From Symsagittifera roscoffensis (taxonomy: Eukaryota > Xenacoelomorpha > Acoela > Convolutidae): a stretch of DNA of 64,000 nt. A program made the translations under genes and the position numbers. The notes beneath the pieces were generated by a model, which worked only from the letters and a program-made list of their open reading frames with translations, was not told the origin of the DNA and ran no database searches. Below, piece after piece: positions 22,801 through 34,800 of the stretch. The stretch is taken from NCBI RefSeq assembly GCF_963678635.1, contig NC_087062.1:66819415-66883414 (forward strand). Reading direction: 5' to 3'. The first letter of the stretch is position 1; each line of letters begins with the position of its first letter.

Positions 22801-25800
22801 ATCAACGTGGAGACGGGACGAAACCTGATGCGGGAACTTGGGTCGCGCGAAAATGAGATTGCTTATGCTCTAAAAACAGGCCTCAATAAAAGTTTCCTGA
22901 GGTTTTACGACCGCGTTGCGGATGCGCCGAGTAGAGAGCCTTCAGCTTCACCGGACTTTCCGGTACGAGTACTTTAGAATCTCTGTTGTTACATAGCCCT
23001 GATAAAGTAAAAATTTACAGAAAATGTCTAGATAGAAAATCTGTCAAACCACTTTATAGACCGGCAAAATTCAAGATCACAAACAAAACATACTTTACGA
23101 TACGGGAAAAGTATACCGGAAGAATCATATAGCTTTAAAACGCAATGTTAATAAATGTGAGGTTTTAGCTAAAAGATCAGCAGCAGCCCCCGTTCGGGGA
23201 GTCAGGATTGGACAAATGCTTCCACGAAAAATAGCGCCAAGAGGCCAAACTATTAGGCCTACGCACAATTGTCCTATCACCATAGTGCCTGCTTCTCATC
23301 AGCGGTCGACAGCTCCACCAGTGGTCCTGTTGTCGGACTCGGACACTCAGGAGGCTCTGTCCCGGACTCAGTCGCCCAGGCGGTCTCCTCGTGCGGTGTC
23401 CACGCCCCAGCCGGCCTCGAAAACCTCGTCAGCGCCTCTTCAGGCATCGTCGACGAATCTTGTTCCTCAGACGCCTTCTACTCTATTGCACTCATCTTTG
23501 CCCTTGGACTCGCCATTGGGAAATCTGAAAGCCTCGAATACCTCTGTGGCCACCCTACCTACTGCACACACCGCAGCCGTACGAACCCCTACTCTAAGAT
23601 CTCGATACACCGCTCAAATGATTCCGGTTAACTCAGCGGGGCCATCATCGTCTCCAGGCCCAGAGGCGACAGAACTCGCCAAACCGGGTCCCACTACTTG
23701 AGAAAGTCTAATTAAAGCCAATCCGACTCAGCCAACGGTGCAGGATGACGTGGAGTCGCAAACCTCATCGTACTCAAGTGCTAGGGCGTCAGGTCGCCAT
23801 AGAAAAACTCCAGCTCGCTACGGCAGTCCAATTCGTCACTCAGTAAAAGATGTGGAAAAAGGTGTAGCCACTTCTCCGTCGACAGTTCAGGTCGGAGGCA
23901 GTTCCCCAGTCACCCCAAAGCGATGCTTCATTAGAAGAAACACCGAGGACTTTGTTCAGTCAGGTTCTTCGACTAGCAGACATTCCCCAAAAGAGATCGT
24001 CTTTGAAGAATAAACAACCCCAGTATCAAAACTCTCTTAAACTTTCGTTAAAACTCTTATGCCTAGTCTGTTTCTCACCCTGGCGGTGGTGTTGTTTATA
24101 TTAAGAAAATCGTATTGTATAAGATTTTTTTGTTGGCCCCGGGTATGTCATGCCACGCATATAACATAGTATGTTTATTCGTTACATTCTTGCTGCAGTT
24201 ATTGCAGTGGCGTCAAGGTCGCCCATCAGCCGTGCTAAGCTATATCTCATGGTGCTTAATCTTTTGTTCATCTGTCTGTTCATCTGTGCTAAGATACAGA
24301 CCTATTCTTATTTGTTACGTTAGCTAACAAAACTATTGTCCTTAACTACTTGAAAACCCTTTGATTATAAAAGGTCAATTCTGGATCGGATAAGATCACT
24401 TATAAGTATGTTATTACTTATATACTACAGCTGATGTTATTTAATTCAACTCCTCGATTTTACCGAGTTTTGTTAGTCCCTGAGTTCGGTAAATGTCAAC
24501 AATAGGGAGCGAGTAATTGTTAATAACGGTATGAACAAGATATTTTTTAAAATACTGATGGGCAATGTTTATATAAACAATCCATCAGCGTTCCCAGCTC
24601 TGTATACTTTTGAGCATGTGTAAATGAAGTTCTTTGAAGTTCTTTCAAAGATAAGATTTTTAAAAATCGCTATCTAATTGCAATTAGATTGCGCATTTTA
24701 AGTCTCGAGACTTAGATTGTATATTTAGTTTTTCTAAACGTGCAATCTAAATACGCAATCTAAATCTTAAATTGCGCAGTTCCTCTAATGTAAATAACAC
24801 AAGTCAAAGTCGCACATCTTAGTGTACAATTTGGTACAAAATTGATTTGAAGATATCGAAGACTTGAGCTCAAATATTTCAAGCATATTTTACGTGCAAT
24901 CATGAAAAATTACAACTTGTTAGACTGAATTATTCCCAATGTTTCGCACTTGCAAATGGGTTTTTCAACGTTTAAGTGCGACTTTTTGTAGCGATTCAAA
25001 TTTGAAAGCGTTCAATTCATTGTTTAAAATTGAAGCTAATTGTCCAAATAGTTCCCTTAGACTTAAGCTATTTTTAGCACATGTTAATTTTTGAAAATCA
25101 TTAGACGTTCCTATAGGAAAGTCTAGCGATTGTGAGTGGCTTAAAATTTTCCATTTGGTCCCTCCATCATCAATATACGCCCCCTTCCGCTAATTAGCGG
25201 TTTTTTTAGTCAAGAGTAATATGAATGCAGTGTCGACAATACTGAGAACTTGCTGCAAGCATTAATAAAATCTCATCCTCCTATGCCATCTTATCATGAG
25301 CTTAGTTTAGTTGAAATCGGTAGTTATTAGACTGGTATTTTTTCGTATGTAACATAAATACTCTAATGAGTAATTGCGTGGATTTGCTCTTAGATATGGA
25401 AGTGTGAGACGGATGACCCTGGCGCAACTAGTGTGAAGATTCCCGTGGATTTGTCCGATTGTTCCGCTGACAAACTCACTCGCATACCCCTGGACGAGAC
25501 AGTACTGTGGTACAACAACTCACACACCATCGCTGTAAGTTTTCCTAACTTCCTCTTCTTAGCCTCTGACACAAAAGAAGAACAGTATTATAAGGACACA
25601 ATTTACACATAACAAGGATAGCCGGTTACTCCTGCAATTAGCACAGAATGTTCCGACCATAGATAGTCTTTGGTTTAGACGTTTTTTTTCCAAATAAGTG
25701 CAGTTTTTTCTGCTGTGTGTGATAAAAGGATCTGATATAAAATTATAATTAAGGCATATTAGACAGTCATAACTTTTTGAAGTTTTTGGTTCCCAAAATG

Positions 25801-28800
25801 AAGCTAGAAAGTCCAAAAACTAGTTTTAAATGCTTAAAATTAAGTTTTAAGGTTTTAAATTAGGCATAATTCTGCTTGGGCATAACAAACTACACGCTCT
25901 TTGGGCCTAACTAAGCCTACACGCGAAATTAGACCAAAAATCAAAAATTTCAAACCGGTTTTTCTCGACACTGGGAAAAATTTTTGGAAATTTTTAATGT
26001 CGTTCGAATCACTAAGATATATCACTCAATCCAGTCCCATGATTATTTGTGGTACCTAATTTTGCGTGGAAAACAAAAAAAATTAAAACACCCGAATACA
26101 AAGTTCCTCCCCAATAGTTTACTCTTCAACTAAATGATAGTACAATCAGTTACCTGAGCGATTTTTTGCATGCGGGCAGGGGCGGATTTAGGGGGGGGGG
26201 CGGAGGCCCCCCCCTCCCCCCTCAGGGATTCGACACCCTGCCGACCCAAAGGGTCCCCTCTTTGGTACTTTTTAAGAAATCCACTTTTGGCCGACCGACC
26301 CTAAAATTTTTCTAAAGGCGCCTTGGGCGCCAGTATTTACTAGTTTTGAGGGGGGGAACGCGCGCCGAAAAAACGCAATTTTTTGGTCAAAAATTTCCAA
26401 AAAGTGGCTAAAAACGCCTTTTTTGACTGTTTTTTTTTTTCAAAAATTTGCCTGCGGTGCAGAAAATTTGCCAAAACAGGGGCAAAACAGTGCTTTGGGA
26501 GAGCTCAAAAAATCAATTTGGACCTAAAAAAAAGGTCGTCAAAATTTTCGATTTGTTTTTGAAAATCCGCCCCCCCCCCCCCCCCCTCGAGAAAATCCTA
26601 GATCCGCCCCTGCATGCGGGTGTTTTGAAAAACTTTTTTTGGCATTTTAAAGTTTTCGGACCTAAGTGCAATTTGAAACCAAAAATTCGTGTTATTTCCG
26701 CAAGCACTCCCCTACAACGATGGTTTTCACCCTCCCCTTCCTCATCATAGCACATTTCCATTTTTCCTTAGAACTTGACCGATTGTTCTCACTGATTTAG
26801 TTGCATTGCTTTGAATTTCCTGCTTACATTATTATTTTTCAATAAAAAATAGCTAATTGTGGCTTTTTAACATGAGTGTTTCCTAGCCGGAAATTTGTTT
26901 TTCAGTCTATTTCCAACATTGGCTACAGCTTCAGCTTCCGTTCGGACGATAGTCGATTTGGAGATGGAGAGCTAACCGTGCAGGTTAGAAGAGAGAAATG
27001 CGTCATTTAGTAATTTAAAAAAAACGTTTTGTTAGAATCTGAAGCGATCTGAGAAATTTAGATGCATGGACATGAACAGGTTGATATTGTATTGGAAATT
27101 AATATCGAGATTAATTTGGTCGATATTAATTTGGCCTATTCTCATATCAGAAGGTTCAAAGATTTCGTTTAATCAACAAAATATCCAACACTGACCGACC
27201 TCCATGCTTCGAATTAAGAATTGTCGAATGTTGATATACTAATATAACATTCTGTTGTTTGAGCTGTGTGCCATGAGGAAATCCTTCGCACGAGACGTAA
27301 CACTTTAAGTGTAACCGAGGTTTACTTTAAAAGTTAATATTCTAGAGTTTATATTAGCATGGGCGAAACAGCTATACTAGTTCACTGAATGAAATTTCGT
27401 TTACGTTTTTAAAATTTGTACAAGGTTACAATCTATAAGGAATCCGGACGTTCGGATTCCTCGACTGGCCTGGAGCCCTCGTTGCATTCTGAGAATTCTA
27501 CCCAGTTTATGTTGGCTTTGGATAATTTCCCGGACTCTGGTAAAGCGAGGTACTCTCTAGAACACCTGTACATCAGTGCGCAGGGAGAGGATATCACGTT
27601 CAAAACACACAGGGGGCTCAACGACCAGTTCACGCCTGGAGTCTTCCAAGTGAGTGATCTTCATTCCTTTTCAAGCATCACCATTGTTGCCTTGGCATCT
27701 ACGTCTATACACATCCTGAAAAGAAAATATATCCTGGAGTAATAAAAAAGAAGACAATACAGCTAAAGGTCGAATGATGAGCGTATTATTAACCAATTTT
27801 TAATTGTGTCTGTGTTGCATAGCTTGGTCTTTAAAAACATGCAAAGTGCTTTTAACAATACTGAGAGACATTTCTCAGCTATCCCCCGTATTTTGTTTAT
27901 TTCGTGTATTTTGATCCTATTTGTTTCATTCGGATGTTTTGTATCAGTATCAGCAATACAATGCACATGCCGCTTCTGGTCAGCAGACGTTCTTCGGGTG
28001 GAAGCAGGCCGGATACAAGAGCCCCAAATTGGATCTGCAGAACATTGTGACCGTGTACTTTCAACAAGAGCCAGAAGAAATTCCGGTGGCTAACGGCTCT
28101 GGTGCTTTTAAAAATGTCTCTTCGTTGGCCACTGATTTTTTCAGTGGTACACGTCTACTAGACAGGGTTTGGTCGGTGTCATTCAACATGACATTTGGGT
28201 CCAGTGTAGATGACGATGGATACGATCATTATTTGACATGGTAGTATGTTTTGCCTTAACAAATTTATGACATGCAGTTGAAGAAGAAGAATAGTTATTA
28301 AGAGTAATGAACGTAGTGAGTACTCTTCTATAGGTCGTGTTGATTTTTTTTTCAGGAAAAAGTTTTAAATTTTTTTCATGCTCAATTTTGATTTTTCGTG
28401 GCTTGACTTTTGGTTTTTTTTTCAAGTTCAGTGCATTTCCATTTTTGGAAGGAAGGCAAACACCACAATCGAACTGCAAAAGTGTAAATGTCACGAAAAA
28501 CGTGATTGACTTCGAAAATGGAAATTAATTGTCAGATTTCCCAGCGAAATAAAAGTTTCACCTATTGATCCAGTTTTCTCAAATTGGGTTTTTTTCAACA
28601 AAAAAGTGTTAATCATAATTTTTTTACAAATTCAAAATCTTTAAGGCCATCTAATTTTTTTTTCGAAATACAAAAGTTGAAGAATTTTGAAAAAAAAAAC
28701 AAGTCAGTTTTTTTCAGTTTGCTTGCGTTATTACTCTTTTCCAGCTGTCAGTTGGCTATTATTACACTTGCGAGCGTAATGTATGGGTAGGAACCTTCTA

Positions 28801-31800
28801 ATAAAAGTGTTCAATAGAAGTGTTTACTTATTTGGTGGCCTTTTTGCTATAATCACGATCTGTAGCATTGGAAATTTCATTGCATCTGTTCTCTGCTTTG
28901 TTTGTGGCTAGTGTTTGTGATTTATTAAGCCTCCGTGGCTGAATGGTTAGTGCGATAGACTTATTAGACTGACTAACTTTTACTGAGTGTAATTGTTATA
29001 CTAGGACTTTTTTCCAACCTCAGTCGCAAATAGTGGTTCACTTTTTGAGGCACCTTTACTGCTTATTGATAGCATGTGCTTTGACATTCGAATAGTATTA
29101 ATTTAACACAGTTGATGCATTTTATTTTTTATCAAATGAACTGAAAAAAGCCATGCACCAAGTGGCACCAAAAACAAACAAACACACTTTTGCATGAATT
29201 AATTTGAACTAAGACAAACTGGGCATTCACACTAACTTGCATGTAAAAAAAATTGGCTCGCATGAGACAAATTATGAATTAATATTGAATTTCAAAAACA
29301 TTGCGAAATAGATTGAGAAAGGAAGTTTCTGACATCGAGGTTTATTTATTGTTGTTGTTGCTTTTTTCAGTTCATTTGATAAAAATTGGCAATTTTTAGC
29401 ATATGCAGCTGCTTTGTTTGTGACTTGTGTTGTTAGGTTGTTAAGCCTTTGACGTTTCCCAAAGGGCAGGGTGTGAGACTCCAATTCTCGAGGTCGCAGC
29501 TTCGAAGACCATGCTTAGTTAACGTTTACCAAATCGAGGTTTATTTCTATTTTTTTTGTTTCACTTAATAAAGCTGCTTTTTGTCGTATTCTGGATAGTG
29601 TTATCGAAGCGCAGCTGCGCCTCTGTGTAATCTCTAGGTCGCAGATCGAATACGAGACACAACCGAATTTTTACTAATTAAAGGCTTATTTCTACTTTCT
29701 TTTTCTTATTGTATTTTATAGAGCTGCTTTTTGTGGTGTTTTCGCTAGTGTTTGCGGTGCGCAGCTTCTTCTCCTTGTAAATGTACTTTTAAAACAGTAT
29801 ACACATTTCATTACTCTGAGAGGACAGCCCAAGAACGTACTTGCATTTTAACATGAAGCCTATGAACCGATTTGGGTTTTTAGATGACTGCACCGAGCCC
29901 GAACAGGTTCCAAAGACTTATACAGCAAGAAACATTAGAGTGAAAAATATAACAACAAATAGAAAAAGAAACAAAAGTCCTTAAATGGCATCATTATTAA
30001 AAATCGAAGACACACAAATATTTCTGAAAATACAATTCAGCCGCATTAGACATTGATTAGGCGTACGTTTCCTTGAAATATTTTTATGGTTGATTGTCTT
30101 TTAATTAGATTTAATGTAGCTCAAAATATCAACAAAAAATCAATTTTGTTCAAAAACCTGCTTGTAGGCCTCTTGAATCAGTTTAATTAAGTTTCTTGAA
30201 CTTGCTCACTTAGAGGCTTATGCTTAGAGGTTTTGCCTCCATAATACGGTTGGAATTGGATGGAGACTTTTGACAGAGGGCACCCAACTGAGACCATGAT
30301 ACAATAATCAGTGAACAAGTCCAAGACGGAAAGCAGTTTGCCAAAAGCAAACTAAATCCAAAAACGAAGCTCAAAAAATTAATTTAGAACGTTTGTTCTT
30401 CTCGCAAAATTTAACTGGTGATTGTGCCAACCAAGTATGAGCCAAAGATAGTGTATAATCAGCAAATAAAAAAAACAAGGTATCACGAACCACTTTCAAA
30501 AGCTGGATTTTCTTTTAAAAGTTGAATTTACTGGTTTTAAATTATTTTCTTGCAGCAAAATCAATAGCCTGGATATCCGTCCTTCATTGAAAAATTCCGC
30601 ATCTTAGTTTGAGCAAAGTGTTTTTACAGCAGGCCTTTTTTATGTTCTGGAATTTCGAATATATGTATTGAACTCGAATAAATATTTTTAAAAACTGCAT
30701 CTGATAGCGATCGATATAAAAACGTCAGCAATTCGTAAGTTTAGAGTTCGCGGACAGTTAAAATGTTGGTACATTCAAAAAGTGTTTTCACAATGTCTTT
30801 TTGAAAAAGTAAAGATTGCGAATTATCTTTCTGCACTTTTAGAATGGGTGGAAATGAGATGTAGCTAGTACAACCTAATATCAAAATATTGTATTGTTTA
30901 TTGGATTAAACATTTGAATCGTGGTATCGCAATAAAGCGTTCCTGAGGACTGGAAGCCAATTTTTAGAAATTATTCCGCTTTACGCTGCTAATTATGCAA
31001 AATTTCAATGTGCTTACTGAACGTAAGCCTTAAATCCAGAGTTATACCGAGATATTTGCATGAATACTATAGCGAATTAAAGGCGCTTTTCTTGGATGCA
31101 TTTAACGTGTACATATTTTGAAATTTAAACTGATCTTATTTGAATTTTATCAATTATTTGAATTTAATCAATTTATTGAGAAAGAATAAAAAGGGCCGAG
31201 TTTTGATCCTTGAGTAATACCTCGGTCGACTTTCTCCCAAAATAACCGTAATATATTCATTTTGATGCGTTGAAATCGGTTTGATAAGTAATTTTTTTCC
31301 TCTGAAGACATTGTCCATTTAATCCTTAACAGCCCGAATTCTTTATGAAAAAAGAATGATTTTAAGTGAGTTCAGCCATTTCAGCGAGTTCAGCCATTTG
31401 TCAACCGTATTACGTTTTGATTGAAAACCAAACTGTTTGTAAAAATATTATATTTTCAGCTTCCATATAATTGTATTTTCTGCTGCATAATTTTTTGCTG
31501 CATAAAATTAGTAAATAAATCGCTCTATAGTTACCCATCTCTAGTTTTGATCCTTGCTTGAAAAATAGAAAACTTTAGTTTGCCTTACAAATTTTGGACA
31601 GATCCCGTTTTTCATTCTTTTTTTTCATGGGTCAGACGAGGAACCACTGGATCGCATGCCAATTTTTTTTTGTGTGTTACGAATATCATCCAGCCCATCA
31701 AAAGGCTTTTTCTAAAACTCATTGATTGTGACATAAATTTCTTCCGCCTTACATGGATAATTGTAAATTGAGAAGTTCGGCTCGACTTCAAAATCAGTTA

Positions 31801-34800
31801 GCGTTTGAGGGATAGCTGAATTTAGCTTATGACCAATACTAGCAAAGAACGCAATAACTCTTTGCGAATCTGCATTTGAGAATGATTGTGAAACCGCTTC
31901 TGTCATTAATCTCACCAATCATTTTTTGTTTGATTTTTTTTTTCTGTAACTGCAACTAAGAAATTTTGTATTTGTGTTGATTTAGCAATACAACATTGAA
32001 TATTTAGTCAAACTTTGATTTGGCTTGCTTAAGTTCATTGTCGACTTTTCACCTCTGGACTTGTATTGCTGTGCTGTATAGCTCTACGATTGGAATTCAA
32101 AATCCAACCTTGATAGTCTCTTTTTTGAAGATCATTTTTTGAGACTTTTTGAGTACCTTTTGGCGTATTTAGTTGGTTAATAACCCTGTGTGGCAACAGG
32201 GGCGTAATTGTCAATTGTGTTTTTGAGTGTACCTAAAGAATCATCTATATTTTTTTCATACAGTAAGTAGCGTTTGCAATTCTCGTAGGAGCTCTTTAGT
32301 GAACAATACAATTTGCTTATTACTTTGGTGAGAGACATGTTTATAGCTAAAATAGCCCTCTAATTTTTACTTACGATTGAAAATTTGTAATTTCACTGCC
32401 ATTTGATCAGAACTTTTTTCCAGCAAATGAATCTCGTGAATGATCTGAGAATCTCGTGAATCTCAAATCAATCTCGTTTTTCAGCAAATGAAATATGATC
32501 TATGTAAGTTTCAATAGTTAGCGTTACTTCATAACCCAGAACATTGGAGCTATTTGAAATCACTGCATCTGAATAATTTAGTGTTGCAAGATTCTTCTAG
32601 AGTTTATCGATATTGACGTCACCGCAGACAAACTGTAAATTTTTGAGACATTTGTTCCAGACGACTATGAAACTTCTCGATTAATGACATTTTGTCTGTT
32701 CTAGTAGGGTTATAGGCCAATACTATATAATAGGTAGTTGTGAGTACCCTTACTTCCATAATGATGGATTCCGGTAGTAAATAACGTCCTTCTTCAATAA
32801 ATATATGCTTTTATCGCAATGGATCAAAACGCCTCCTCCTTCCGTACCAGACCTGCATTTTGAGACACATGATTTAAACCCTTCAATATTGAAGCAGCTA
32901 GGGTCGTTTGAATCATTCAACCAGGTCGCGCTTGTTACTGTTAGTTTTGGTGGTGATGCAAGACTACTTATAAATGCTTCTGGTTTCTCATGATGTTTTT
33001 TACTAGATCTTGTTTTTTTATGTAGCAGTTTCCGACAGTTAGTAGTTAAACATTTAGCAACATTAGCACTTGATTAGGTTACTGTTTATAAAGGGAATTT
33101 GGGAATTCTCATTGAGGGAATTTTATAAGACAATGCCGCATTCGTAAGCAGTCTATGCCGTCGATATTCTTGTACTTGTAAATTATTGATCCTTCACGTG
33201 ACCATGCTGAATCAAGCCTAGCATCTTTCTTCGTCATGTTCAGATATTTGACTGGAAATGTTGTGAGGTCTTCGAATGTTTTAATATCTTTTATTGCTTT
33301 AGATTGTTTGAGTTTTTTCTTGTTCTTTAGCATGCTTACTTCCTTCAGTCTCATTTAATAAAGCACGATAATCGTTTGAGGTTGATTTTTTTCTGGTAGG
33401 CAATCCGTGCGCAGTAGAAATATCAGTTTTTGTTACCCTAGCATCAATAATGGCAGCTACTTAAAATATTGTGGCGATATTTTTTTAGTTGTCTTCAAAT
33501 GTTCGCCGCCTATTTTGGTCCGAGTCAAAATTTTAAGGCTTTTCAATCATTCTCAGATTATCTCTGCTATAGAGCCTTCTATAACTCTGCCTCACTCTCG
33601 AGCTTTCAGATCGCATTGGCTTTCTAGGTAATTGAATATGTCGTCAGCTTCATCGAGAAAATGTGGTTTCATGTTTTGGATTTCGAGGGATATGATTTCT
33701 TGAACAGTTGAAGCAATCTTGGCTTTGAATTGTTCTAGCATAGTGGCCATTTATTTTTCAGTTGTTTGTTTGATGGTCTTCTCCGAATTTTTATCAATGA
33801 TTCTTTTTCGGACTCAGCGGTGACCATACTCACTTTTTTCTATTAGTGCAATACCAGTTTGGTCTTTTTATTGCAATTCTGGATTATCTATAGCATTTTT
33901 TGGGCAGTTGTTTTGATCGAGTTGTGTTCTCTTTTCGCCGGTGTGTTCATTTCACCTTCAAATCAGTTTTTTAAAATCAGTTAATGACAACAATTTGAGT
34001 TCAATTAGTTCAAAGTATGAGCAACACTGCTGTTTTTTTCGAACGAAAATCCCGCAAAGAAAACCACTAAAAGTGCTAACATATTTTCAGGCTCTTTCTG
34101 TTTATAATTCCCCCGCCAGCCTGTTACAGAAAATTTATAACCTCAACGCGGTAGGTTTTATCTTGGGCGATGCTTGTAATTAGCTCCGCTTTACTCTTCC
34201 CCGTTCGACGCCCTGGTGTTTCACCGAAATGGGCGGCGCAACCAGAGTCACCGGACGTCTTGGTTACTGGAATCGAGTCGCTCCGTCTGCTCAGAGGCAA
34301 CCCGCCGGTGGTCGAAGTGTAAGACGAGAGGAATCTACAAGCAAGAAGCTTCCCCTGGAAGTACTGGATATAACCAAAACTAAGACAACAATCCTCTGAA
34401 CGCCGAAGTACTGTACACTCGCGCAACCAGTTGCAGACATACTACTAGTTTGAACCATTCTAAATTACTAAGATTATCGGACGATAGCGCTGCCCTTCAA
34501 CCAGGCAACAACAACATTAATTTGCTGGGATTGAGCCCATGTTTGCTTTTACAATTTTTGGTTTGAAATTGGACTTGAAGGCAAGTGTGATGTGTTGTTG
34601 TTTGTTCAGGGAAGGCCAGATGGGATATGGGACTGTTGAGTACGATGAACTGACTGTAGTTATAATATCGATCACAGCAGTGGGTATATTTGTGCCGCTG
34701 GCCGTGATTGTGCTGGGGGGAGTTCTGGTGTTTGTTCTGAAGCGAAGGCGAGAGAAGTTCTACGATTTGCAGCAGCATGCGCATGCTGATCGAACGGCTA

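Larger units (their letters stand above)
17570..24498 (+). mobile_element. Ty3/Gypsy-type LTR retrotransposon, near complete but inactivated
   Basis: A 6.93 kb element bounded by two LTRs of about 354 bp. Both LTRs begin TGTCATGCCACGC and end GGTAAATGTCA (TG...CA). Flanks are ACAAC and ACAAT, a 4/5-matching 5-bp target duplication. The internal order is gag, CCHC remnant, protease, RT-RNase H, spacer, integrase and a proline/serine-rich tail, which is the Ty3/Gypsy order. Stops and frameshifts break gag, RT and IN, so it cannot be autonomous. It lies in GLMP intron 3 in sense orientation. The LTRs differ at a number of sites, so the insertion is not recent. Confidence 0.93.

Noticed and set aside
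28930-28990. tRNA gene starting CCTCCGTGGCTGAATGGTTA
   Set aside because: Only a tRNA-like 5' half is present; there is no matching T-arm within 90 bases.
31580-31771. Plus-strand 63-codon frame in GLMP intron 7
   Set aside because: It is the reverse strand of the LINE connector/RT region.
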